A stretch of DNA of 64,000 nt. It comes from Stentor roeselii. Its lineage: Eukaryota > Ciliophora > Heterotrichea > Heterotrichida > Stentoridae. Positions 28,600 to 39,900 of the stretch are shown here, piece after piece. Each line of letters opens with the position of its first letter. Position 1 is the stretch's first letter. A model generated the notes under the pieces. It was given only the letters and a program-made list of their open reading frames with translations, did not search any database and was not told the DNA's origin. Both the position numbers and the translations under genes were made by a program. The stretch spans positions 178,822 through 242,821 of the forward strand of contig RSEH01000014.1 in NCBI GenBank assembly GCA_006503475.1, written 5' to 3'.

Positions 28600-31500
28600 C
28601 TAATTACCACTCCCTTCTTCACATAAGTTCTCCACTTCCTCATTACTAACAACATAAACACTTTTATTGAAAGATTGCATCCCGAAAGCGAATTTAAACA
28701 AATCAACAATACTCCTTCCTTTCATAGAAACTAGCAGGTTTTCAGGTAGTCTGCTCTGAAAACAAACTCCAGCAGTTGCAATAGTGACCCATCCAAGTAA
28801 TTGCAAAATAACAGGAGCCAAGGTGCCACTAATGAGAAAGTTGCTGAAAAGACAAACAGAAGTATTCCAAACAACAAAAAAAATCATGACCTTGCACCAA
28901 AGATTAGCTCGATCATAGTTGAAAGGGTGCTTCAAGACGATGACCAACACAAAAAGCGTGAGAGTGACTGCAAGGAAGATGAGTCCATGAATAAGCTCAT
29001 ATTGATCTTTCAGGATTTTTCCAATGATCACCAAGACTACCACAACAATATTCTTGAAAATCAAGTAAATCGAATTAGTTCTGATGTTCAATGATTTGTT
29101 CTCGTCCTGCCAGATAGTTCTGTAGAGAATCGCGACTGGAATGTAAATAATTATTTGAATGCAAGCTAAAATTGAGTATATTATGTGATCATCTCTCCAA
29201 CAGTAAGTGTTACAATCATAATTTAAGTAAGAATCAGAGTAATCATCACTCACAGCTTTGTCACACATCAAAATGCTGATCAAACTCACGATTGTTGGTA
29301 AAAAAAGATAATTCGACATTATAGGAATCAGGTAAATTTTAAAACTTTCAAGGTTTTTATACAAGCCTGAGAACCAACGAAGAACTCGGAAGTAACTGAA
29401 GACTAAAACAAGGATCCAAAAGTAAGACAAAAAAATCATTATGAAAAAAATGATCCAAAAAGTTGTATCTTTAAAACTTGTCACTTTCGAAATATTAAGT
29501 GATAAGATTTCAGAGAGATTACTCAAAAAACGATTGAAAGACACAAAAGAAGGACCGATTGAAATCATCTGAATAGCTTCAACGAAAATGAAGCCAAAAG
29601 TGAGATAGTCTTGAAAAACTATGAAAGATTTTACTTCCATCATTCTTATTTTTCGGAATTTTAACTTGTAAAGGGAGTAAATAGTAAGACTGCTTGAAAC
29701 TATCAGCAGGGTGACGGAAACTCCGATTTTTATATTGACTCCTGAACTAGAGTCTTGAATTTGGCTTTTTCTGAATGGGCAGTTTTGGTAGTTTTCTTTC
29801 ATTGATTTAGGAAGTTCGCCGTTAACCCAGACAGTTTCTTGTAAGACAGTGTAATAAACAGTCCCTACAGGTGAGATCAGAGCAACTGAGTCGTCATGCC
29901 ACTTCCCTTGGCTGTCTTCATAAAAGTTGAAAACGTTGTAGTAGTAAATGTTTCGGTCATTTGAATCTGAATCGAACGAAATATATCCAGTGGTTCCTAA
30001 AAAACGAATATTTCTTAATGCACTCATGAAGGTTTCTGGATTTTCATATGCTTTTCCTTGGTTCATTAAGAAATCAGCGGTTTCAGCAGCGGAATAAACT
30101 GCGTCAATAAAGTAACTTCTAGTCCAAGCATCTGGTCGATATTTCAAATATTCTTCTTTAACTTCAGTGCCATATTTTCCTACCCAGGCTCCATTATATA
30201 TAACAAGAGTTCCATGCATCAGTTCTTTCCTTTTCTTAACATTCGCAGTAGCAGCATTAAAATTAGTTAATCCCGAGACAGTAAAAAGCACAAAAGTGTA
30301 GTCACCTCTTCTCACCCCAAGGTCATAAAATCCTTCCATCCAAAAATAAGGAGTAGGGTCTCCCATAATCAAAAAAATGATATTGCATCCAAGAGTGAGA
30401 GTATTTTTCATATGTTCCCTATACAGCGGTATAGACAGATTACTAAAAATATAATCAACCGGTCGATATTTCTGATCATTTATAAACTTAAATCCGTAAG
30501 ACTCCTGAGAATTGTAGAGAATATTGTAAGCAGACATCCCAAAGCTATCATTAGTATGATGAACAACTATCTTCGTCCACCCATACAGTCGGATCAGGTT
30601 CGCCCAGGCATAAGCAAAGTCGGATGAAGGTGAGACTGTCCTCACAAAAAACGGAAACTCGGACTTATTTGACAGAAGCCCAGTGCTGCCGATTCCGCCG
30701 ATGAATGGAAGGCTGATGTTGAGTGAATAAAGTTGTTTAAGCACAGCCATCGTCATTCCGAAGAACGTCGGGATGTACGCCACTCCCATCTCAGGCCGAT
30801 GATGAATGAAGCAAGCTTTAGAGTAGTTGTAGTTGAAAATACTCACTCCACAGTCTACTTGCCCGTAAAGTACGAGTTTATGGTTTGGGAAGTAGCTGTG
30901 GTCTCGGTTTATCTTTTCTACTGCGAAGGCTGAACCTTCCTGGTGCCCCACGTTTGTGTAAGCTCGAGGAGCCCCGTCTGGGTTGAAAGACCCGGTGTTG
31001 GCAGAGACTACAATGGTCGGGACAGAGTAATTTGTTAGGTCGTAAATTCCTCCAATATATGTTATTGTTGAGTTTAGTTCCAAGGCTCCGTCTTTGATGA
31101 TTCCTACTTTCTTTTTTGTATTGTTCTGAATATTTACTATTGAAAACTTGCAGGAATTTTGGAAAACCTTTAGAAGTTCAACTGATATCTCAAATCTTGA
31201 CATACCTGGTTTTTTTAAAACATTTATAAACTTTAGGATTTTTTTGGACTTGTACTCGACCTCGGTTTCGACATGTTCAAAACCATCATATGTTAAAATC
31301 AAGTATCCTTCTTGATTGACTTGGTAAATGCAATTAGTGAAAAATATTCCTATGTTTCCTTTTATGTTCAGTCGAGAATCCTCGAAGCCCTGTGATAGAC
31401 TTCTACATGAAGACTCGTCGGGAAGGAAGAAAAAGTTCATAATTCCTTCTTTTTTCAGTATTTTGCTTAGAGTTAATGAAATTTCAGATGAGGTTGAATT

Positions 31501-31968
31501 CTTGAAAAATGAAATGTGAAGAAGCTCTGAGTTTAAGATTAATTTGCTCTCTTGATATATGTTTTGGTTTATTTTCGAAAAGGTCGAAACCAGCGCAGGC
31601 CGAGAGAGAGAAAAAAATGTAGAGGTAGTAAAAATTGAACTAGCCATGCATTCAGTTGGTAAATCTGAGTAAAAAGCAAAGGTTCGAATCGATCCAGAAC
31701 TTAAAAAAAGAGTCGGAATATTGAAGGATTCTGAGAAAATCTCAAGTTCGTGAACAATAAGGGCTTCTTCTAAGGAAACAATTATTATGTCTATCGAATC
31801 TGGGCTTATCAGCTTCAGAGCTTCGAGGGATGCGATTTCATGATGAATGTTGTAACCCGGCACATCTTTTATGCAAGATATCAAGATGGACTTGTACAGA
31901 TCGTCTAGCCCGATGGAAAAGAATCTGTAGGCTTGGACGGTGGCTAGCAGATGAAGAATAATAACCAT
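28600..31968 (-). CDS. Receptor-like protein: periplasmic-binding-protein ectodomain plus about nine membrane segments (array copy 1)
   Basis: The 1122-aa protein starts with a signal peptide. Residues about 320-730 match the type I periplasmic-binding-protein/ANF-receptor fold (GSAFAVEKINRDH, FIGGIGSTGLLS, FFVRTVSPSSDF, IRLYGWTKIVVHH). Residues about 15-310 look like a second, degenerate copy of that fold. About nine hydrophobic segments lie between 742 and 1066, with basic loops on one side and glycosylation sites plus a CNTYCW loop on the other. This places the ectodomain outside and the tail inside. The tail begins LPENLLVSMKGRS. It is probably a chemosensory or peptide receptor; nine segments do not fit a class C GPCR. 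It is closest to copy 3. Confidence 0.8.
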   Translation of the reverse strand: MVIILHLLATVQAYRFFSIGLDDLYKSILISCIKDVPGYNIHHEIASLEALKLISPDSIDIIIVSLEEALIVHELEIFSESFNIPTLFLSSGSIRTFAFYSDLPTECMASSIFTTSTFFSLSRPALVSTFSKINQNIYQESKLILNSELLHISFFKNSTSSEISLTLSKILKKEGIMNFFFLPDESSCRSLSQGFEDSRLNIKGNIGIFFTNCIYQVNQEGYLILTYDGFEHVETEVEYKSKKILKFINVLKKPGMSRFEISVELLKVFQNSCKFSIVNIQNNTKKKVGIIKDGALELNSTITYIGGIYDLTNYSVPTIVVSANTGSFNPDGAPRAYTNVGHQEGSAFAVEKINRDHSYFPNHKLVLYGQVDCGVSIFNYNYSKACFIHHRPEMGVAYIPTFFGMTMAVLKQLYSLNISLPFIGGIGSTGLLSNKSEFPFFVRTVSPSSDFAYAWANLIRLYGWTKIVVHHTNDSFGMSAYNILYNSQESYGFKFINDQKYRPVDYIFSNLSIPLYREHMKNTLTLGCNIIFLIMGDPTPYFWMEGFYDLGVRRGDYTFVLFTVSGLTNFNAATANVKKRKELMHGTLVIYNGAWVGKYGTEVKEEYLKYRPDAWTRSYFIDAVYSAAETADFLMNQGKAYENPETFMSALRNIRFLGTTGYISFDSDSNDRNIYYYNVFNFYEDSQGKWHDDSVALISPVGTVYYTVLQETVWVNGELPKSMKENYQNCPFRKSQIQDSSSGVNIKIGVSVTLLIVSSSLTIYSLYKLKFRKIRMMEVKSFIVFQDYLTFGFIFVEAIQMISIGPSFVSFNRFLSNLSEILSLNISKVTSFKDTTFWIIFFIMIFLSYFWILVLVFSYFRVLRWFSGLYKNLESFKIYLIPIMSNYLFLPTIVSLISILMCDKAVSDDYSDSYLNYDCNTYCWRDDHIIYSILACIQIIIYIPVAILYRTIWQDENKSLNIRTNSIYLIFKNIVVVVLVIIGKILKDQYELIHGLIFLAVTLTLFVLVIVLKHPFNYDRANLWCKVMIFFVVWNTSVCLFSNFLISGTLAPVILQLLGWVTIATAGVCFQSRLPENLLVSMKGRSIVDLFKFAFGMQSFNKSVYVVSNEEVENLCEEGSGN

Positions 31969-32764
31969 TTATTGCTTAATCATTCAGATTTCTATCACTA
32001 TACTTATACTATAGGTTTATAAAAATAATGCAAATCTAAGTTTTAACTCAAAATATCATTACTAGATCAAGTCTTAGGAATTTTTAATTAAAAGTGATTT
32101 TTTTGAAGAATATTGATCAAATATTTAAAATTTTTAGTTTAAGTGCATCACCTGGATTCTATTTTCAAAAAGAGGACCTAAATAAACATGTTTAAATTAT
32201 ATAAATATATTAATCAATATCAAATATTTTGAAGTGAGCTTAAGTATTTATAGCTGATGATTGCTATATAGAATAAAACTTTCTTTAAATGGCTTTTTAG
32301 AGATTAAGAGTGAAAATTTTTAAAAATTCCAAGGTGACTTAGTTTTATTAGAATTATGATTGATCTGAAAATTAGACTTAAAAAAAATTATATTGAACTA
32401 AGTTTGAGCTCTTTTACAAATATTTTAATAGTCAAGGCTAATCATAAAACAACAGAAAACTATCTGGCCAATCATGAAAGAATTCTTATAGAAATATTAT
32501 AAATTTAATGCACTTGGGTATACTATGACTTAAAAAATTAAAGGAAAAAAAAATATATGGATATTCAAGGAAATACTCAGTTAAAGTTGACCAACTCATG
32601 GGAAAAAACCTGAAATAATTTACTTTTCGGTATTTATTTATTCAAAATATTTCTAGCTTTAACTACTTAAATTTACTTTTAAAGAAAGCAAGTGATTTTT
32701 TTTAAAGTTTATTTATCCTAAAAGATTTCATAATATTGATTAAAATTCATCATCCTAACCTAAT
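31969..32764. other. Intergenic spacer between receptor copies 1 and 2
   Basis: About 800 bp of AT-rich DNA with no ORF, RNA or repeat that I can support. It must hold the copy 1 promoter and the copy 2 3' UTR. Confidence 0.4.
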
Positions 32765-35700
32765 CTAAGTAGCCTCATTTTTCTCATTATCCGGAAAGTT
32801 TTTACTGGTCTTCATGAAATAAATCGAGTTTCTAAAAGACTCAACTCCAAAGGCAAACCTAAATAAATCAACAATACTCCTTCCTTTCATCGAGACAATC
32901 AAATTTTCCGGAAGTTTCCTCTGCAAAAACAACCCAAACCCAACAATAAGAGCCCATCCGACGATTTGGAGAATAACAGCCGGGTAACTCTTTTTAATAG
33001 CAAAATTTCCAATGAGGCAAATGAAAGTATTCCAAATAATACAAAAAATCATGATCTTGCACCACAAGTTGGCTCGGTCGTAGTTTAAAGGATGCTTGAT
33101 GACTAGAATATGAATCAAGAGGACAAGAGTGAGTCCCAGGAAAATCAGGCCGTGAGTTAGGGCGAAGTCCTCTTTGAGAATTTTCGATATGATCACCATA
33201 ATGACTGCTAAAATGTTCTTGATTATCAAATATGTTGAGTTCGTGTGAATGTTTAGAGATTCGCTTTCTTCTTGCCAGATTGTTCTGTAGAGAATTGCAA
33301 CTGGTATGTAGATTATTATTTGGAAACATGATAGTACTGATAGTGCGATGTGGGAACCTTTCCAGCAGAAAGTTGAGCAGTCGTAGTTTAGGTAAGAATC
33401 CTTGTAGTGATCACCGATTGATTTGTCGCACATCAAGATACTGATTAGGCAAATTATGATGGGCAAGAACAAGTAATTTGTCATGATTGGAATAGAAAAT
33501 GATTTAATATCATTCAGCCTATTTTGAATATTCGAAAATCGACTGAATACTCGAAAATAACAAAAAGTTAGCAACAAAACCCATGAGTAAGTAAGAATGA
33601 TAGTGGCTAAAAATATAACCCAATAGTTAGTATCTTTAAATTGAGTTAACTTCGAAATATTAAGAGAAACAGCTTGAGATATATCATTGAGTACCTGATT
33701 AAAAGATTCAAAAGACGGGCCAATAGCAATCATTTGAATAGCTTCAACAAAGATGAAAGCTAAAGTAAAATAATCTTCAAGTCCAACATAAACCTTTTTT
33801 GAAAGCATCACCATTTTGCGAGCTTTCATTTTTTTAAGTGCGTACAAACTTAAAGCACAAGAAATTATTAAAACAGAGACACAAACCGCGATTTTTATAT
33901 TGACAGCAGAAGCCGACTGCTGAATTTCTTCTTCTCTAAATGGGCAATTTTCAAAGTTTTCCTTCATAGACTTCGGCTGTTTTCCCCCAGCCCAAACAGT
34001 TTCCTGCAAAATTGTATAATAAACATTACCCAATGGCGAAATGAGTGCAACTGCATCATCATGCCACTTTCCAGAGTCATCTTCAAAGAAGTTAAAAACA
34101 TTGAAATAGTTGATATTTCGATTATTCGTCTCAGAGTCGAAAGAAATAGTTCCAGTGGTACCTAAAAACCGAATATTCCTCAAAGCTTGCATAAAAACCT
34201 TCTCATCTTCAAAAGGCTTTCCCTGTTTCATGAGAAAATCAGAAGTTTCAGCAGCAGCAAAAACAGCATCAATAAAATGACTTCTCCCCCAAGGGTCCTT
34301 CCAAGTCTTTAGGTACTCTTTCTTGACCTGGTCTCCATAACTTCCGACCCATGCGCCGTTGTACATTACAAAAGTTCCATGCATAAGTTCCTTTCTTTTT
34401 TTCAAATTCGCATTCGCCGCCTGGAAGTTGCTGAGTCCATTATTAGCAAACAGCACAAAAGTGAAATCTCCTCTTCTAGCTCCTAAGTCATAAAACCCTT
34501 CAAGCCAGAAATACGCAGCAGGGTCTCCAAGAATCAAGAAGACAATATTACATCCGAGACTCATCGAATTTCGAATATTTTCGTAATACTCAAATATTGA
34601 CTCATAGCTTAAAATATACTCAACCATTCGGTACTTCTCCTCATTGATGAAGCGAAAACCGTAAGTCTCTTGAGAGTTGTTAAGGACTTTGTAGGCGGAG
34701 CCTGCGAAGCCGTCGTTCGAGTAGTGGACAATTATTTTGTCCCAGTTGTAAAGCCGGATCAGGTTGGCCCAGGCGACTGCGAAGTCAGTTGAAGGGGAAA
34801 CAGTGCGGACGAAGTAGGGATACTCGGACTTGTTGGAAAGCAGGCCTGAACTGCCGATGCCTCCGATGAAGGGAATGTTCATGTTGAAGGATTGCAGTTG
34901 TTTCAGAGCTGAAAGGGTCACTGGGAAGAAGGTCGGCACGTAGGCGACCCCCATTTCACCTCGATGCTTGAAAAAACAGGCTTTGGAGTAGTTGTAGTCG
35001 AAAACACTCACCCCGCAGTCAACTTTGTCGTAGAGGACTAGCTCGTAGTGAGGGAAGTAATGATGGTCTTGGTTTATTTTATCAACGGCAAAGTACGTGC
35101 CTTGGTGGTAGCCCTCGTTGGAGTAGGATCTTGCTAAACCGTTAGGGTTGAATGAACCTGTGTTTGCAGAGATTATTATTGTTGGCATTGTGAAATTGCT
35201 TAGATCTTCAAGACCTCCGATGTATTTTATGGTTTCAGTGATTTTCACTTCACCGTCTTTTATTGTTCCTACTATTTTTCTTTTGTCTTCTTGAATATTT
35301 ATTATTGAAAATAAGCAGTCGTTGTTGTAAAGTTTTCCTAGTTTCCTCAATATTGATTCTTTTGAAAATTCGTTTTGAGAAAAAGCGTTTAAAAATTTCA
35401 TCAATTTTAAAAGTTTGTAGTCTGCAGAACTTTCAGCGTTTTCGAAGGTCTCATATGTTAAATATAGAAATCCATTGACTTGAATTTGGTAAATGCAATT
35501 TGTGAAGAGAATCGCTGTGTTTCCTTTTTTTTCTAAAAAGGAATCCTTGAAGCCTTTTACCATATTGTAACATAATTCATTATCAGGCAAAAAAATGAAG
35601 TTTTGAATCCCGTCTTGTTTTAAAATCCTGCTGAGTGTCGCTGAAATTTCCTTAACTGTTGAATTTCTCATTAAAGAAGTGTGATAAAAGTCAAAGTTAC

Positions 35701-36133
35701 TATTCAAACGTAAATTTTCTATGGTATTCAAATTTTCTTTTGTAAAGCTCCAGATAACTGAAGGTTTAAGGATTTCAAAGTGATTAACTAACGAAATCAC
35801 TGATTCTGAAAAACATTTACCAGGGTAGTCAGTGAAGTAGGTAAAGTTTTTACTTGACCCTGCAAAAAGGAATAAAAGTGGGATTTGATTGGAATTTGCA
35901 AAGGACTCCATCATAGACTGCTCTGATGGCTCTTGAGTCAAGGAAATTATCCCATCAATAGACGCTGATGAAATATTATCCAAGTGTTCTAATGATTCAA
36001 TAAACCTTAGGTGGATATGAGTTTGGATTTGATTTGAGATTGAATCAATCACTTGATCATTTGAACTCGCCGGACCGATAAAGTAGATATTATATGCTTC
36101 AACTGCAAGAATCAACTGATACATAATTATCAT
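32765..36133 (-). CDS. Receptor-like protein, ligand-binding ectodomain plus about nine membrane segments (array copy 2)
   Basis: The 1122-aa protein has a signal peptide (MIIMYQLILAVEA) and the same two-part ectodomain, with ligand-binding-fold blocks YFAVDKINQDH, IGGIGSSGLLS and FVRTVSPSTDF. The membrane region begins near 743. The extracellular CSTFCW loop is present. The tail (LPENLIVSMKGRS) is nearly the same as in copies 1 and 3, but the last 20 residues differ. It is the most divergent of the three copies. The ligand cannot be told from sequence; the usual amino-acid-binding residues of glutamate receptors were not identified. It lies on the same strand as its neighbours, with its own 866-bp upstream spacer. 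Confidence 0.8.
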   Translation of the reverse strand: MIIMYQLILAVEAYNIYFIGPASSNDQVIDSISNQIQTHIHLRFIESLEHLDNISSASIDGIISLTQEPSEQSMMESFANSNQIPLLFLFAGSSKNFTYFTDYPGKCFSESVISLVNHFEILKPSVIWSFTKENLNTIENLRLNSNFDFYHTSLMRNSTVKEISATLSRILKQDGIQNFIFLPDNELCYNMVKGFKDSFLEKKGNTAILFTNCIYQIQVNGFLYLTYETFENAESSADYKLLKLMKFLNAFSQNEFSKESILRKLGKLYNNDCLFSIINIQEDKRKIVGTIKDGEVKITETIKYIGGLEDLSNFTMPTIIISANTGSFNPNGLARSYSNEGYHQGTYFAVDKINQDHHYFPHYELVLYDKVDCGVSVFDYNYSKACFFKHRGEMGVAYVPTFFPVTLSALKQLQSFNMNIPFIGGIGSSGLLSNKSEYPYFVRTVSPSTDFAVAWANLIRLYNWDKIIVHYSNDGFAGSAYKVLNNSQETYGFRFINEEKYRMVEYILSYESIFEYYENIRNSMSLGCNIVFLILGDPAAYFWLEGFYDLGARRGDFTFVLFANNGLSNFQAANANLKKRKELMHGTFVMYNGAWVGSYGDQVKKEYLKTWKDPWGRSHFIDAVFAAAETSDFLMKQGKPFEDEKVFMQALRNIRFLGTTGTISFDSETNNRNINYFNVFNFFEDDSGKWHDDAVALISPLGNVYYTILQETVWAGGKQPKSMKENFENCPFREEEIQQSASAVNIKIAVCVSVLIISCALSLYALKKMKARKMVMLSKKVYVGLEDYFTLAFIFVEAIQMIAIGPSFESFNQVLNDISQAVSLNISKLTQFKDTNYWVIFLATIILTYSWVLLLTFCYFRVFSRFSNIQNRLNDIKSFSIPIMTNYLFLPIIICLISILMCDKSIGDHYKDSYLNYDCSTFCWKGSHIALSVLSCFQIIIYIPVAILYRTIWQEESESLNIHTNSTYLIIKNILAVIMVIISKILKEDFALTHGLIFLGLTLVLLIHILVIKHPLNYDRANLWCKIMIFCIIWNTFICLIGNFAIKKSYPAVILQIVGWALIVGFGLFLQRKLPENLIVSMKGRSIVDLFRFAFGVESFRNSIYFMKTSKNFPDNEKNEAT

Positions 36134-36999
36134 TTATAATTCTTGATTTACTTAAGAATTATTCAATGACTCTGAAATAGAGAAAAATTTTAAAAGTTTT
36201 AAATAAGTTTACTGAAATTAAGATATCTAATTTTTCATATTGCATTTTTATTTGATTTGAAGGGAAACTATTTTATATTTTAGTGATAGAGATGTTGGGT
36301 AAGAATCAATAGATTATTAGAAGAAGTTAAGAAAAATTCTTATGAATTTCATTGATTAAAATAATAGATGTTTATAATCCTTATGGCTTGAGAAATATAA
36401 GGTAACTCTGAAAAACAATTAATTTAATTAGAACTAAATAATTGGAAGATTTTTTGAAAATTTTCTTAATTTAAACAATTCTCATTAGTATGAATTCATA
36501 GATTTTTAATCATTGAGAATATAGAGATATGCACGCATCATAAGCTGATAAACTTTAAAAATCAAAGACTATAACTAATATTTTATAATATTGAATCTTT
36601 GACTGAATTTAAAATAATAGATTTATGTTGTTAGATTGGGTGTTTTTGAATAAATCAAAACTATTGTTTATTCGTTTTGATACAAGGATTCTGATAATGA
36701 AAAAAATATAATAATTTTATCTTTTTATTGCTTTATACTTTATCAATCTATCTAAGAAGACTGAACATTAATAATCAAATCGCTAAAGATTTCAATTAAA
36801 ATTTATAAAAAGTATATTCAGATGAGTAAATTAATGAAAAGAAGATGCAAAATTGCACTTCTAATATCTAAGTTTGATAATGTTCAATCATAAAAATTAT
36901 TTTATTAATCGAATCAACAAATCTTCAATATTCTCTAAATGACTCTTTTTGAAAATCAAAAAAATCTAAACCAAATAATAAAATAATCCTTATTCTACT
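36134..36999. other. Intergenic spacer between receptor copies 2 and 3
   Basis: AT-rich, with no supportable gene or repeat. Similar in length to the spacer at 31969, as expected for tandemly duplicated units. Confidence 0.4.
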
Positions 37000-39900
37000 T
37001 TAATTCAACCGACTTCTTTCCTCACATAAATTTACCTCTTCATCCTCATTGACAATATAAATGCTTTTATGAAATGACTGAATCCCAAAGGCAAACTTGA
37101 ACAAATCAACGATGCTTCTTCCTTTAATAGAGACCAAGAGGTTTTCAGGTAGCCTGCTCTGAAAGCAGATGGCAACAGAAGCAATGAAAAGCCATCCAAT
37201 TACCTGTAAAATAACAAGAGCAAAAGCCTGATCAATGACAAACATGCTAATCAAGCAAACAGAGGTATTCCAAACAACACAAAAAATCATGGCTTTGCTC
37301 CACAAGTTAGCCCTGTCATAGTTGTAAGGGTTGCGAATTATCAAAACAAGTACAAAGAGACAAGCTGAAATTCCAAGAAAAATCGATCCATGAATGATTT
37401 CATGATCATTCTTTAGAATTCTTCCAATGATGACCAGAACAACAAGTGAAACATTTTTCAAGATGAGGTAAACTGAGTTGGTCCTGACGTTGATCACTTT
37501 GTTCTCTTCTTGCCAAATAGTCCTGTAAAGAATCGCTATTGGGACGTAAATCACTATCTGTAAGCAAGCTAAAGTTGCATATATGATGTGATCTTCTCTC
37601 CAGCAGTAAGTGTTGCAGTCATAGTTCAAGTACGAGTCAGAATACTCGTCACTGGTGGCTTTGTCACACATCAAGATACTGATCAAACTGACAATAGTAG
37701 GCAAAAACAGGTAATTCGTCATAATTGGAACCAAGTAAGACCTGAACTCTTCCAGTTTTCTATGCATCCCTGGACAAAATCGTAAAACCCTGAAATAACA
37801 AACAGCAAGCATCAAGATCCAGGCGTAAGAAAGAAAAATAATAGAAAAAAAAATAACCCAAAAGGTTGTATCTTTGAAATCAGTGACTTTCGAGATATTC
37901 AGTGACAAGATCTCTGAAACATTACTCAAAAATCTGTTAAATGAAGCGAAAGACGGTCCGATCGAGATCATTTGAATGACTTCAACGAAGATAAACCCGA
38001 GAGTGAGGTAGTCTTCGAAGACAATATACGACTTGCTCTGCATCATGATGATTTTTCTGAACCTCATCTTTTTCAGTGCGTAGATGGTGAGGCCAGTCGA
38101 GATGACAAGCAAAGTGACTGAAACTCCGATTTTTATGTTGACTGCTGACGAAGAATCCTGAATCTGGTCTTTTCGAAATGGGCAGTTTGAGAAGTTTTCT
38201 TTCATTGATTTCGGAAGTTCTCCGTTTACCCAAACAGGCTCTTGAAGAACAGTGTAATAAACTGTGCCTAAGGGAGAGATCAGAGCCACTGCGTCGTCTT
38301 TCCAGGTCCCAGAGGAGTCTTCGTAGAAGTTGAACACGTTGTAGTAGTACATGTTTCGGTTGTTGGACTCAGGGTCAAATGATATCATACCTGTTGTACC
38401 TAAAAAACGGATGTTTCTTGCTGCTTGCATGAAAATGTCTCTGTCTTCGTAAGCGCGGCCTTGGCTCATTAAAAAATCTGCTGTTTCTGCTGCTGTGTAA
38501 ACCGCATCGATGAAGTAGCTCCTGCCCCAAGCATCTTTCCTTGTTTTGAGGTACTCTTGCTTGACCATAGCTCCGTATTCACCAACCCAAGCTCCATTAT
38601 AAATAACAAAAGTTCCATGCATGAGTTCCTTCCTTTTCATCAAATTGGCATTAGCAGCATCGAAATTAGTTAACCCAGTGATAGTAAAAAAAATGAAAGT
38701 GAAATCCCCTCGTCTAACCCCCAAGTCATAAAACCCTTCAAGCCAGAAGTAAGGAGTTGGGTCTCCCATCATCAAGAAGATGATATTGCAGCCAAGACTC
38801 ACGGTGTTCTTCATGAACCCGTAGTAAGGTTTGATGGACTCATAGCTAAAGATGTACTCAACGCCTCTGTACTTCTCCTCATTGATGAACTCAAAGCCGA
38901 ACTCTTCTTGAGAACTGTTGAGGATCTTATACGCCGTGGTTCCAAAACTGTCATTCGTGTAATGCGCCACTATTTTCGTCCACCCGTAAAGCCGGATCAG
39001 GTTCGCCCAGGCGGAAGCGAAGTTCGACGAAGGTGAAACTGTGCGGATGAAGTAAGGGTACTCGGATTTTATTGACAGAAGACCTGAACTTCCGATGCCG
39101 CCGATGAAAGGAATGCTGATGTTAAGCGAATACAACTGTTTTAGAAGAGGCAGGGTTACTGGGAAAAAAGTCGGAATGTAAGAAATTCCCATTTCTGGTC
39201 TGTGATGAAAAAAACAGGACTTTGAGAAGTTGTAGTCAAAAACACTTACGCCGCAGTCGACCTTGTCGTAAAGTACTAGTTTGTGACTTTTGAAGTAGCT
39301 GTGGTCACGGTTTATCTTTTCCACTGCAAAGTAAGTCCCTTCCTGGTTTCCCACATTTGCATAAGCTGGCTCCACTCCGTTCGGGTTGAAAGCTCCGGTA
39401 TTCGCAGAGATTGTCACTCGAGGAACTGTGTAATTTGAAAGATCGCTGATGTTTCCTAAGAATTTTATAGTGTCATTAAGTGTAACTTTCCCATTTTCTA
39501 CCTTTCCAATAATTAGTCGTGATCCATCTTGAATGTTAACAATTGAAAACCTGCAGTCATTGTCATAAACTTCGGCAAGTCTCTTGGAAATTTCTTCAGT
39601 TGTCAGGTCTCGGTCATTTAATATGTTTATGAATTTCTTGAGCTCTGATTTTTTATACTCGCTTTCATCCTTGATATGTTCAAATGAGTCATAAGTTAAA
39701 ATAATTGACCCTTCTAAGTTAGTTTGATAGATGCAACTTGTAAATAAAACAGCGACGTTCCCCTTGACATTCAAGAATGACTTTTGGAATCCATCGAAAA
39801 TTGACCCACAAAAGTCTTCATCAGGTAAAAAGAAGTAATTTTGAATGCCTTGTTGTTTCAGCATCTTACTCATCGTCACTGAGATTTCATTACTTGTCAT

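Noticed and set aside
31681-31700. GGTTCGAATCGATCC resembling a tRNA B box
   Set aside because: It lies inside the receptor coding sequence, with no A box or cloverleaf around it.
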